This document shows positions 42,311 to 50,990 of a DNA stretch of 64,000 bases, piece after piece; within the stretch, counting starts at the first letter, position 1; each line of letters begins with the position of its first letter. This DNA is from Sphingomonas sp. C3-2 (GTDB taxonomy: Bacteria; Pseudomonadota; Alphaproteobacteria; Sphingomonadales; Sphingomonadaceae): contig NZ_CP130322.1 in assembly GCF_033025475.1 (NCBI RefSeq), positions 930,001 through 994,000 on the forward strand. The letters run 5' to 3'. The notes beneath the pieces were generated by a model that was given only the letters and a program-made list of their open reading frames with translations, was not told the DNA's origin and searched no databases. The translations under genes were made by a program, and so were the position numbers.

Positions 42311-44965
42311 ATGAATGCATTTGCACGTCCTGCGTATTTCGGGCGCAAGCACGCCGTGTCGATGATGGCGCTGCTGATCGGGCTTTCCTGCGCGCCAAGC
42401 GCGCTGGCGGCGGACACCGCTGACGCGGCCGCCCCGGCGGCGGACGGCGAGATCATCGTCACCGGATCGGCATATAAGAATGAGGAAGAAATCGCGGCGC
42501 GGCGCAACTCGCTGGTCGTGGTCGACACGCTGGCGCAGGACGATACCGGCGACCTGGCCGATCAGGCGCTGTCCGAAGCGCTGTCGCGCGTCGTGGGCGT
42601 CAGCACCATGCAGGTGCTCTATGCCGAGCAGGAAAGCCAATATGTCGCGGTGCGCGGGATCACCCCCGATCTCAACCATGTATCGGTCGACGGGATCAGC
42701 ATGGTTTCGGTGGCGAACGGCGGATCGGCACAGCGCCGCGTCGATCTGGCGCTGATCCCGAGCCAGGCCGCGCGCCAGACCGAGGTTTACAAGACCTTCA
42801 CCGCGGACCAGGAATCGGGCGCGATCGGCGGCATCATCAACATCGTGCCGCACAGCGCCTTTGCCAGCCGCAAGGGCAAGTTCTTCATCGACGCCTATGC
42901 CAATTACACCCCCTATAACGACGTGCCCGGCGGCAACAGCCGCAAGCCGTACAGCGATTCCAAATGGAGCGGCGGGGTAAAGGGCCTGTGGACCAAACGT
43001 TTCGGCGCCGACGAGCAGTTCGGCATCGTGCTGAGCGGCACCTATCAGCAGAAATCGTACGACGAGACCAAGTACAACCCGAACGGCCGCACCTATTACA
43101 CCGATACCGGTGCGAGCACGACGCCCGACAACCCGAACTGGAACGGGCTGTACCCCGCGCCGCAGGCGTTTGTGAGCTACGACTATACCAATTTCGTCCG
43201 CAATTTCGGCGGGTCGGCGATGCTGGAATATCAGCCGTCGGACGCCTGGTACAGTTCGCTGATGCTGTTCGATTACAAGCAGATCGAATATCAGACGATG
43301 AACGCCGCGACGCTGCGCGCGTTTCGCAACATCACCGACCAGACCGACACCAGCGGCACGCTGAACGTGCCCGATATTCGCACCGAATATCAGTATGACC
43401 GGTTCGAGACCGAAAATCGCGGCGCGATCTTCAAGACCCGTCATGATTTCGACGATGCCTCGAACCTGGAATTCCGCGCGGGCTATAACCGTTCGATCTT
43501 CGACAACGACATGGACGAGGCGATCTATCAGGCCCAGCCGACCGATCTTTTCGTCACCTATGACGCATCGAGCGGCACCGACCTGTTCACGCTGAACAAG
43601 CCCGAACGGCTGACCGATGCCAATGCCTATAACCTGCTCTCCGCCCGCAACATGGTGACGCGTTCGAAGGCGCAGACCTATGAGTTCAAGCTGGATTTCA
43701 CCAAGAACCTCGATGCGGACAGCATCGGTTTCGGCTACAAGGCGGGGGTCGGCGTGCGCAACATGAAGATGTCGCGCGACCGGACCTATACGGTGTTCAC
43801 GTCGAACAAATCGGTGCTGGGCGACAATGCCTATAACCCCGATTATGCGCCCTGGCTGTTCAACCACAATGTGCTGTGGATCGATTACGACGCCTTTGCG
43901 GGCAATGTGCTCCCCAATCTGGCGGTGAACGGAAAATCCTCTGCCTCCAGTTCGGAAAGCGAGGATTACAGCTATGGCGAGACGATCAGCTATGCCTATC
44001 TGACGGGCAGCTTCGCGACCGAGCGGACACGCCTGATCGCCGGGCTTCGTTTCGACACGGCGGATTACAACGCGCTCGTCCCCTACACGGTCAACGACGT
44101 CTATCAGGACAGTTTCAACCGCTATCATGGCGATTATCAGTTCCTGCTGCCGTCGCTGAACCTGATCCACAAGTTCACCGAGGATTTTCGCCTGAAGGGT
44201 TCGTACAGCCGCACCGTCGGCCGGCCGGCGCCCGAGGACATCGCGCAGCCTGAAACGCGCAACGACACGAGCTTCACGATCACGCGCGGCAACCCAGATC
44301 TGAAGCCGCGCCTGTCCGACAATATCGACGCGAACCTCGAATATTATTTCAACAAGGGGCAGGGTTTCGTCAGCCTCGGCGCGTTCGCCAAGTTCATCAA
44401 GGACGATATCTACGAACTGAAGAACGAAGAGATCATCGACGGCATCAGCTACACGATCAGCACGCCGATGAACGCCAGCAAATCAAAGATGCACGGCATC
44501 GAGTTCCAATATGTGAACAACCGCCTGCCCGGCATGCCCGGTTTCCTGAAGGACAGGCTGGGCGCATCGTTCAACGTGACGCGCACCTGGGGCGAGATGG
44601 ACTATCTGGTGAACGGCCAGAAGCTGAAGATCGATCGCCTGATGTTCCAGCGTGAATGGATGGGCAATGCGGCGCTGTTCTACCAACTGCCCAATGACGG
44701 CGAAATCCGCGTCGCCTATAATTACCAGAGCGACTATCTGGACGGCATTGGCGAGACGCCCTGGCTGAACCGTGGGCCGCAGGAACGCGGCCGCCTCGAC
44801 ATGTCGGCCCGGCTGCGCGTGGCCGATGACTGGATCGTCAAGCTGCAGGCCAAGAACATCCTCAACGAGAAGATGTACCTTGGCTATACCGAGGATCTCG
44901 GCATCCGCCGCGGCGCGATCAAGACCGGTCCATCCTTCTTCCTGAACATCATCTACAAGCCATGA
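42311..44965 (+). CDS. TonB-dependent receptor, probably phosphate-starvation linked
   Basis: This 884-residue outer-membrane receptor has a signal peptide (to APSALA), the TonB-box segment GEIIVTGSAY, a plug domain (LSEALSRVVGVSTMQVLYAEQE, VRGITPDLNHVSVDGISMVS, QTEVYKTFTADQESGAIGGIINIV) and a long barrel ending FFLNIIYKP. It is of the large Caulobacter/sphingomonad class. Because a Pho-box-like site lies upstream and a phosphodiesterase/phosphatase gene follows, uptake of phosphate esters is a reasonable guess. The ATG at 42311 follows AGGGA and begins the signal peptide. Confidence 0.88.
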   Translation: MNAFARPAYFGRKHAVSMMALLIGLSCAPSALAADTADAAAPAADGEIIVTGSAYKNEEEIAARRNSLVVVDTLAQDDTGDLADQALSEALSRVVGVSTMQVLYAEQESQYVAVRGITPDLNHVSVDGISMVSVANGGSAQRRVDLALIPSQAARQTEVYKTFTADQESGAIGGIINIVPHSAFASRKGKFFIDAYANYTPYNDVPGGNSRKPYSDSKWSGGVKGLWTKRFGADEQFGIVLSGTYQQKSYDETKYNPNGRTYYTDTGASTTPDNPNWNGLYPAPQAFVSYDYTNFVRNFGGSAMLEYQPSDAWYSSLMLFDYKQIEYQTMNAATLRAFRNITDQTDTSGTLNVPDIRTEYQYDRFETENRGAIFKTRHDFDDASNLEFRAGYNRSIFDNDMDEAIYQAQPTDLFVTYDASSGTDLFTLNKPERLTDANAYNLLSARNMVTRSKAQTYEFKLDFTKNLDADSIGFGYKAGVGVRNMKMSRDRTYTVFTSNKSVLGDNAYNPDYAPWLFNHNVLWIDYDAFAGNVLPNLAVNGKSSASSSESEDYSYGETISYAYLTGSFATERTRLIAGLRFDTADYNALVPYTVNDVYQDSFNRYHGDYQFLLPSLNLIHKFTEDFRLKGSYSRTVGRPAPEDIAQPETRNDTSFTITRGNPDLKPRLSDNIDANLEYYFNKGQGFVSLGAFAKFIKDDIYELKNEEIIDGISYTISTPMNASKSKMHGIEFQYVNNRLPGMPGFLKDRLGASFNVTRTWGEMDYLVNGQKLKIDRLMFQREWMGNAALFYQLPNDGEIRVAYNYQSDYLDGIGETPWLNRGPQERGRLDMSARLRVADDWIVKLQAKNILNEKMYLGYTEDLGIRRGAIKTGPSFFLNIIYKP

Positions 44966-45051
44966 GCGCGACGGGGCGGGCACGGGGCACCTCCCCTGCC
45001 CGCCCCGTTTGCGCCTGCGCGCTCCCCAGATCCATCCTTGAGGACTTCATC

Positions 45052-46593
45052 ATGAAGCTTGATCGCCGCACGCTTATCCAATCGGCCGGCAGCCTTGTTC
45101 TTGCCGCGGGCCTTGCCCCCAGGATCGGCTGGGCGAAGTCGCTTGGCGGCTACCCCTTCACGCTGGGCGTCGCATCGGGCGATCCCTGGCCCGATGGCTT
45201 CGTCATCTGGACGCGGCTGGCGCCCCGCCCGCTCGACGAACATGGCGGAATGCCGATGGTGGCGGTGCCCGTCGGTTATGAGATCGCCGAGGACGAAAAT
45301 TTCCGGAAGATCGTGCGCACCGGTGCCGATATTGCGCGGCCCGAGCTTGGCCATTCGGTGCATGTCGAACTGAGCGGGCTGAACCCGGCACGGCGTTACT
45401 GGTACCGTTTTTCGGCGGGCGGCGAGATGAGCGCGGCGGGCACCGTGCGCACCGCACCAGTGGCGGGCGCGCTGGCCGATCGGGTGCGGATCGGCGTGGC
45501 CGGGTGCCAGCATTATGAGGCCGGGCTCTACACCGCCTATCGCCATCTGAGCGACGAGAGCGATCTGGACGCGATCTTCCATTATGGCGACTATATCTAC
45601 GAAGGTTCGGGCAATCCCGGAAAGAAGGGCCGGGTTCGCGCGCATGTGGGCGACGAGATCTACAGCATCGACGATTATCGCCGCCGCTACGCGCTCTACA
45701 AATCGGACGCCGACCTGCAGGCCGCGCACGCCGCCGCCGCCTTCCTCGTCTCCTATGACGACCATGAGGTCGACAATAACTGGGCGGGCGAGATCGATCA
45801 GGACGGGACACCGGCCGACGCATTCCTGCTCCGCCGCGCCGCCGCGATGCAGGCCTGGTACGAAAACCTGCCCGTCCGGCGCGCGCAGCTCCCTACAAAT
45901 GGGCGCGTCCGGATGTTTCGTCGGCTCGATTATGGCCAGCTGCTGCGCGTCCATGTGCTCGACACGCGCCAATATCGTTCGGACCAGCTGTGCGATGCTG
46001 ATGCCACGACGCACTGCCGCACGCCGGAAGATAGTGCCGATGAAACGATACTCGGCGCCGAACAGGAAGCGTGGCTGGGCGACGGGCTCGACACTAAAGC
46101 GCGGTGGAATCTGCTCGCGCAGCAGGTGATGGTGATGCCGATGGCCTATCCCGCATCGCGCAAGGCCGGTACGCGCAACGCCGACAGCTGGAGCGGATAT
46201 CCCGAAGCCCGCAAGCGCCTTGTCCGCCAGATCACCGAGCGCAAGCTGACCAATGTCGTCGTCGCCACCGGCGATGTCCACCGCCACCATGCCGGCAATG
46301 TGCCCGTGAACGATGCCGCCCCCATGGGCGCCGCCGCAGCGGCAGAATTCGTGACGACATCGATCAGTTCGGACGGCGACGGCGCGGCGACGCCCGCCGG
46401 CTGGGAGAATATGGCGGCAACCAATCCGCATTGTTCGCTGTTTGACGGGCGGCGCGGATATCAGCTGTTCGACATCACCCCAAAGCGCTGGGAGACGCAG
46501 GTCCGCGTGATCGACCAGGTGAGTCGGCCGGACGGCGCGGTTTCGACCGTCCGCCGCTACACCGTTGAACCGGGCAAGGCCGGGATTGCCTGA
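45052..46593 (+). CDS. phoD: Alkaline phosphatase D (PhoD-like), Tat-exported
   Basis: This 513-residue enzyme has a twin-arginine signal (LDRRTLIQSAG, cleavage near GWAKS). The N-terminal beta domain begins FTLGVASGDPWPDGFVIWTRLAP. The metal site motifs follow: VAGCQHYE, HYGDYIYEG, YDDHEVDNNW and ATGDVHRHHAGN. PhoD enzymes use calcium and iron to release phosphate from mono- and diesters outside the cytoplasm. GAGGA precedes the ATG at 45052. It follows the TonB receptor by 86 bases on the same strand, so both likely respond to phosphate together. Confidence 0.92.
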   Translation: MKLDRRTLIQSAGSLVLAAGLAPRIGWAKSLGGYPFTLGVASGDPWPDGFVIWTRLAPRPLDEHGGMPMVAVPVGYEIAEDENFRKIVRTGADIARPELGHSVHVELSGLNPARRYWYRFSAGGEMSAAGTVRTAPVAGALADRVRIGVAGCQHYEAGLYTAYRHLSDESDLDAIFHYGDYIYEGSGNPGKKGRVRAHVGDEIYSIDDYRRRYALYKSDADLQAAHAAAAFLVSYDDHEVDNNWAGEIDQDGTPADAFLLRRAAAMQAWYENLPVRRAQLPTNGRVRMFRRLDYGQLLRVHVLDTRQYRSDQLCDADATTHCRTPEDSADETILGAEQEAWLGDGLDTKARWNLLAQQVMVMPMAYPASRKAGTRNADSWSGYPEARKRLVRQITERKLTNVVVATGDVHRHHAGNVPVNDAAPMGAAAAAEFVTTSISSDGDGAATPAGWENMAATNPHCSLFDGRRGYQLFDITPKRWETQVRVIDQVSRPDGAVSTVRRYTVEPGKAGIA

Positions 46594-46601
46594 GTGATGT
46601 G

Positions 46602-46632
46602 AAGGGCGGCGTGCACGGGTGCGCCGTCCCTT
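46602..46632 (+). terminator. Possible terminator after phoD
   Basis: AAGGGCGGCG (46602-46611) pairs with CGCCGTCCCTT (46622-46632) with a one-base bulge and a ten-base loop. No T-run follows, so termination efficiency is uncertain. Confidence 0.4.
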
Positions 46633-46704
46633 ACCCCCTTGCACAAGCTGCTTGGCGGCACGGACGGTTCCAATGCATAGACCTTCTTCGCAAAGGAGAA
46701 GACC

Positions 46705-48021
46705 ATGGCATCGCGTGCACCGGCCCTTGCCGCCGCATCGCCCGAAGCGGCGCAACGACACCGGCTGAAATCGATCATCGGCGGATCGACCGGCAATCTG
46801 GTCGAATGGTTCGACTGGTATGTCTATGCCGCGTTCACGCTGTATTTCGCGCCGCATTTCTTTCCGTCCGACAACCAGACCGCCCAGCTTTTGAGCGCGG
46901 CGGCGGTGTTTGCCGTGGGCTTTCTGATGCGCCCGATCGGCGCCTGGGTGATGGGCATCTATGCCGACCGCAAAGGCCGCAAGGCGGGGCTTACGCTTTC
47001 GGTGACGCTGATGTGCCTCGGCTCGCTGATCATCGCCTGCACGCCCGGATACGAGACGATCGGCATCGCCGCACCCGCGATGCTGGTGATCGCGCGGCTG
47101 ATGCAGGGGCTGAGCGTGGGCGGCGAATATGGCGCAAGCGCCACCTATTTGTCGGAGATGGCGGGCAAGAGCCGGCGTGGTTTCTATTCCTCCTTTCAAT
47201 ATGTGACGCTGATTTCCGGGCAATTGCTCGCGATCCTCGTGCTGCTGGTGCTGCAATCGACGATGAGCGAGGCGGCGCTAGACGACTGGGGCTGGCGCAT
47301 TCCCTTTGTGCTGGGGGCGGCGCTTGCGGTTGTCGTCTTCTATCTGCGGCGCGGGCTGGCCGAGACCGAGAGCTTTCACAACGCCAAGGCCGAGGGCGCG
47401 CCGCAATCAGGCTTTTTCCAGCTGATCCGCCACCACCCGACCGAAACCGCGGTGGTGATGCTCCTGACGGCGGGCGGCACGCTCGCCTTCTACGCCTATT
47501 CGATCTACATGCAGAAATTCCTCGTGAACACGAGCGGGTTCAGCCGCGAGGCGGCGAGCCAGATCAATGCCGTGACGCTTTTCATCTTCATGCTGCTGCA
47601 ACCCGTGGCGGGCGCGCTTTCCGACCGGATCGGGCGCAAGCCGCTGATGGTGGCGTTCGGCATTGCGGGCGTTTTGTTCACCTATCCGATCTTCAGCACG
47701 CTGGAGACGACGCGCGATCCGGTGATCGCGGGGCTGCTGGTGATGGCCGCGCTCGTCATCGTCACCGGCTATACCTCGATCAACGCGGTGGTGAAGGCCG
47801 AGCTGTTTCCCGCACATATCCGCGCGCTCGGCGTGGCGCTGCCCTATGCGCTGGCGAACACGCTGTTCGGCGGCACCGCCGAATATGTCGCGCTGTCGTT
47901 CAAGGATGCCGGCATGGAACAGGGTTTCTACTGGTATGTGACCGCGATGATCGGCATCTCGCTGATCGTCTATCTGTGCATGCGCGATACCGCGCGGCAC
48001 AGCCGGATCATCGAGGACTGA
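46705..48021 (+). CDS. MFS transporter, metabolite:H+ symporter (KgtP-like)
   Basis: This 438-residue inner-membrane protein has 12 helices and the MHS family signatures GNLVEWFDWYVYAAF at helix 1, RPIGAWVMGIYADRKGRK after helix 2, and QGLSVGGEYGASATYLSEM at helix 4. Such proteins import dicarboxylates such as 2-oxoglutarate, citrate or related acids with protons. The exact substrate is unclear. AAAGGAG lies before the ATG. It stands between phoD and the convergent DUF4403 gene. Confidence 0.88.
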   Translation: MASRAPALAAASPEAAQRHRLKSIIGGSTGNLVEWFDWYVYAAFTLYFAPHFFPSDNQTAQLLSAAAVFAVGFLMRPIGAWVMGIYADRKGRKAGLTLSVTLMCLGSLIIACTPGYETIGIAAPAMLVIARLMQGLSVGGEYGASATYLSEMAGKSRRGFYSSFQYVTLISGQLLAILVLLVLQSTMSEAALDDWGWRIPFVLGAALAVVVFYLRRGLAETESFHNAKAEGAPQSGFFQLIRHHPTETAVVMLLTAGGTLAFYAYSIYMQKFLVNTSGFSREAASQINAVTLFIFMLLQPVAGALSDRIGRKPLMVAFGIAGVLFTYPIFSTLETTRDPVIAGLLVMAALVIVTGYTSINAVVKAELFPAHIRALGVALPYALANTLFGGTAEYVALSFKDAGMEQGFYWYVTAMIGISLIVYLCMRDTARHSRIIED

Positions 48022-48028
48022 GCCGCCA

Positions 48029-49522
48029 TCAGCGCGGACGATAGACGATGTGCGCGGTGCCCGTTGCCCGCACCGGCAGATACAGCCCCTGCCCATAAGC
48101 CGCGATCTCGCCGGTTTCATAATCGGCGAGATCGGTGCGGATGACGAAATCGCCCTCGCGCTTCACATCGATCGCGCGGCGGATCTTGCCGACAAGTTCT
48201 TCGAGATCCTTGGAGAAATTCTGGGTAAGCGCCATCGCGATCTGGGGCGCGACCCCTGGGCTGTTGCCGAGCGCGATCAATAGATCGCCGCCCACGCCGT
48301 TGGTATCGCCGGCGACCGTCAACGCCTCGAACCGCACCTCGGCCGATCCCGGCGCGTTGACGGGGCGCGCGGTGAGCCAGATCACTCCGCGCGTTTCGCC
48401 GATCTGCCCCGAATCTGGCTTGGCCGCCAGCGTGATTCCGACGGCGATCCGACGCGCGGTGGAACCATAGACCTCGACCTTTTCGAACCGCGCCGTGACG
48501 GGGCCGAAGCCCGGCACATCGAAGGACCGCTGCGCGCGTTTTTGCAGCGCGCGCATGATCACGGGTTCGAGCGTGGAATAGGCGCCGATGACCGGAATGA
48601 AGAAGCGCAACCGGCCATCGGTCTGCGCCTTTTCGAGCGGCGGCAGCGCTGTTGGCGCGGCGGCGGCGGGGCGCATCCCAACAAAGGTGGCGGTCCGCGC
48701 CTCGACACCGAGATCGAAGCGCAGCCGGCCACCCGCGAGACGATAGCCGCCATAACGCACCCGGCTGGGGGTGACACGCATCCAGACCGGCGGGTTGCGT
48801 TCGTTGAGCACCAGGGTGGTGAAACTCTGCCGCCAGATATCGGCCACCTGCGCGCGCAGATCGAGCTTGGCCAGTTCGCGCGGCAAATCCCGCTCCAATT
48901 GGCGGACGACGGGTGCGAGCTTTTCATCGGCCTTGTCGGCAAAGGTGATCCGCTGCCCCAGAAAATCGATGCCGGGCGGGTTCGTCCAGTCATAACTGAG
49001 GCGGACCGTACCGCGCGGGCGCCAGTCGGGTGCAATGTCGAGCAGGATGCGCGCCTGGACCATTGCCGCGCCGGTTGCGGTTTCGCCCTTGAGCACGCCG
49101 CCCACATCCCGCGCGCTGATCCGCGCACGAATGGGGATATCGGCGATGATCTCGCGGCCCCGCCCGTGCAAGCGGATGGCCCCGCGCGTGACCGTGCCGA
49201 CCACGGTGCAACCAATAGGGGGCGTGACCTTCACGTCCTTTCCGAAAATCTTCACCTTTTGCGGCTGGATGCAGCGATCGAAATGACGATCGATTGTCCA
49301 GAGCGTGCGCGGCACCGCCCGTTCGACCGCGCGGGCGATCACCGCCTGATCGATATCGATGGGGGCGGCGACAAAGGACGTATCCTCAGGCAGCGGGGCG
49401 GCCTCGTCCGAGCGCGGCGGTACAACATCGGCCTTCTGTTCGGTGCAGGCAGTGAGGAGGAAGCCTGTCAGAGCGCATATGGTGGCGGCGCGGCGCGTAT
49501 TTCGGGACTGAATCGCGACCAT
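48029..49522 (-). CDS. DUF4403 family lipoprotein
   Basis: This 497-residue protein has a lipoprotein-like signal ending LLTAC (Cys near residue 26) and a long beta-rich body. Segments such as ALTQNFSKDLEELVGKI and a paired organisation of two similar halves suggest the DUF4403 family, whose members resemble lipid-binding or BPI-like repeats at the envelope. The function is unknown. The start is a GTG or ATG at the first possible codon (MVAIQSRNTRR). It converges with the MFS gene with an eight-base gap and is divergent from the quinone oxidoreductase gene. Confidence 0.8.
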   Translation of the reverse strand: MVAIQSRNTRRAATICALTGFLLTACTEQKADVVPPRSDEAAPLPEDTSFVAAPIDIDQAVIARAVERAVPRTLWTIDRHFDRCIQPQKVKIFGKDVKVTPPIGCTVVGTVTRGAIRLHGRGREIIADIPIRARISARDVGGVLKGETATGAAMVQARILLDIAPDWRPRGTVRLSYDWTNPPGIDFLGQRITFADKADEKLAPVVRQLERDLPRELAKLDLRAQVADIWRQSFTTLVLNERNPPVWMRVTPSRVRYGGYRLAGGRLRFDLGVEARTATFVGMRPAAAAPTALPPLEKAQTDGRLRFFIPVIGAYSTLEPVIMRALQKRAQRSFDVPGFGPVTARFEKVEVYGSTARRIAVGITLAAKPDSGQIGETRGVIWLTARPVNAPGSAEVRFEALTVAGDTNGVGGDLLIALGNSPGVAPQIAMALTQNFSKDLEELVGKIRRAIDVKREGDFVIRTDLADYETGEIAAYGQGLYLPVRATGTAHIVYRPR

Positions 49523-49698
49523 GCCCTCCCCCTCATCCCCAAATCATTTTTATTCCTAATGCCTTGTGGCTCAAAAGGGTTCCAATATCCATAAAACCGC
49601 TCTTCCTGTTTGCGGGGCTTGCGATCTCGATGATTTTGGCGCCAAATTGGCATGATGCATTCCGCGTGGGAATCACAGTCAGGAAATAGCGAGAAATC

Positions 49699-50724
49699 AT
49701 GAAAGCCTATCAAATCGGAACCCAAAAAGGACTGGATTCTCTATCAATTACTGAAAGACCAGATCCAATACCCGGTCCGGGAGAGGTTGTGGTGAAGGTG
49801 GGTTCGGTCTGCCTCAACCACCGCGACATGCTCATTGTGTCCGGACAATATGGGCCAGCAAGATCCGAAGAACGCGTGCCCTGTTCGGATGGCGTGGGTG
49901 CGGTTGCGGCGGTGGGCGAAGGCGTGACCGGTCTTGCCCCCGGCGACCGCGTCAGCTGCGGCCATTTCACCAGCTGGATCGACGGCGCGTTCACCCCGGC
50001 CATATTCGGCGCGGACCTTGGCGTATCGCGCGATGGCTGGCTGAGCGAGAAGATCGTCGTCCCCGCCGCCGCGCTGACCCGCCTGAGCGACACGATCACC
50101 GACGATCAGGCCGCGACACTGGCCGCCGCCGGGCTGACCGCATGGCACTCGGTGGTCGAATTCGGCCAGGTCAAGGCCGGTGATCTGGTGCTGGCGCTGG
50201 GCACGGGCGGGGTTTCGATCTTTGCGCTGCAATTCGCCAAGATGATGGGCGCACGCGTGGCGATCACCTCGTCGAGCGACGAGAAGCTGGCCGAAGCACG
50301 CGCCATGGGCGCCGACATCACGATCAATTACCGCACCACCCCCGACTGGGCGGCCGAACTGCTGCAGCAGACCGGTCAGCGCGGCGCGGACATCATCATC
50401 GAAACCGGTGGGCAGGCCACGCTGGGACAGTCGATCGCGGCGGCGGCGGTGAACGGCCGGATCGTCATCATCGGCGCGCTGGCGGGGGCTGGCGACAAGG
50501 CCATTCCCAATTTCCCGACGATCCTTGGCAAGAACCTTGTGCTGCGCGGGATCACCGCCGGCAGCCAGGCGATGTATCGCCGCATGCTACGCGCGGTGGA
50601 GGCCAATGGCCTTACCCCCTGTATCGACCGGCGCTTTGCCTTTGACGACGCGCCCGCCGCCTATGCCTATCTGCAGACGGGCGGGCATCTGGGCAAGGTG
50701 ATGATCGAGGTCAGCCAGAACTGA
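49699..50724 (+). CDS. NAD(P)-dependent alcohol dehydrogenase / quinone oxidoreductase (MDR family)
   Basis: This 341-residue medium-chain dehydrogenase has the N-terminal GroES-like domain (GPGEVVVKVGSVCLNHRDMLIVSGQY) and a Rossmann domain (LALGTGGVSIFALQFAKMMGARV). The structural and most catalytic zinc ligands are missing, which points to a zinc-independent quinone oxidoreductase-like enzyme that reduces activated double bonds. Substrate unknown. It is flanked by an AT-rich promoter region upstream and a strong hairpin downstream, so it is monocistronic. Confidence 0.83.
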   Translation: MKAYQIGTQKGLDSLSITERPDPIPGPGEVVVKVGSVCLNHRDMLIVSGQYGPARSEERVPCSDGVGAVAAVGEGVTGLAPGDRVSCGHFTSWIDGAFTPAIFGADLGVSRDGWLSEKIVVPAAALTRLSDTITDDQAATLAAAGLTAWHSVVEFGQVKAGDLVLALGTGGVSIFALQFAKMMGARVAITSSSDEKLAEARAMGADITINYRTTPDWAAELLQQTGQRGADIIIETGGQATLGQSIAAAAVNGRIVIIGALAGAGDKAIPNFPTILGKNLVLRGITAGSQAMYRRMLRAVEANGLTPCIDRRFAFDDAPAAYAYLQTGGHLGKVMIEVSQN

Positions 50725-50731
50725 ACCGGCG

Positions 50732-50767
50732 GCCTTTCGCTGGCACCGAACCGTGCCAGCGAAAGGC
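50732..50767. terminator. Intrinsic terminator between the MDR gene and the tam operon
   Basis: GCCTTTCGCTGGCAC (50732-50746) pairs perfectly with GTGCCAGCGAAAGGC (50753-50767) over 15 bases with a six-base loop. It lies between convergent genes and can serve both; no strong T-run follows. Confidence 0.75.
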
Positions 50768-50775
50768 GCCGTGCG

Positions 50776-50985
50776 CTACATCCGGTTGTCGGCGCTTGCC
50801 ACCGCATCTTCGCCGACCGCTTGTTCGGCCTCGTCCGCGCCGGCAAGCTGGTTACCCAGTTCCGCCTCAATCGCATTCGCCTCTGCCGCAAGATTGTCCG
50901 ACTGCTGACGGAAACGCTCGTCGAAATCGGGCTGATTGCCGCACCCGGCAAGCATGAGCAGGAACGGCAACAGCCAGCGCGGCAT
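50776..50985 (-). CDS. Small lipoprotein at the end of the tam operon
   Basis: This 69-residue protein starts MPRWLLPFLLMLAGCG with lipobox LAGC, so it is a lipoprotein with a mature part of about 54 residues. The mature part is acidic and helical (RFRQQSDNLAAEANAIEAEL, ADEAEQAVGEDAVASADN). I know no function. Its ATG has GAGGG just upstream and lies five bases after the tamB stop, so it is in the same operon and may assist or be served by TamA/TamB. Confidence 0.65.
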   Translation of the reverse strand: MPRWLLPFLLMLAGCGNQPDFDERFRQQSDNLAAEANAIEAELGNQLAGADEAEQAVGEDAVASADNRM

Positions 50986-50990
50986 GACCC

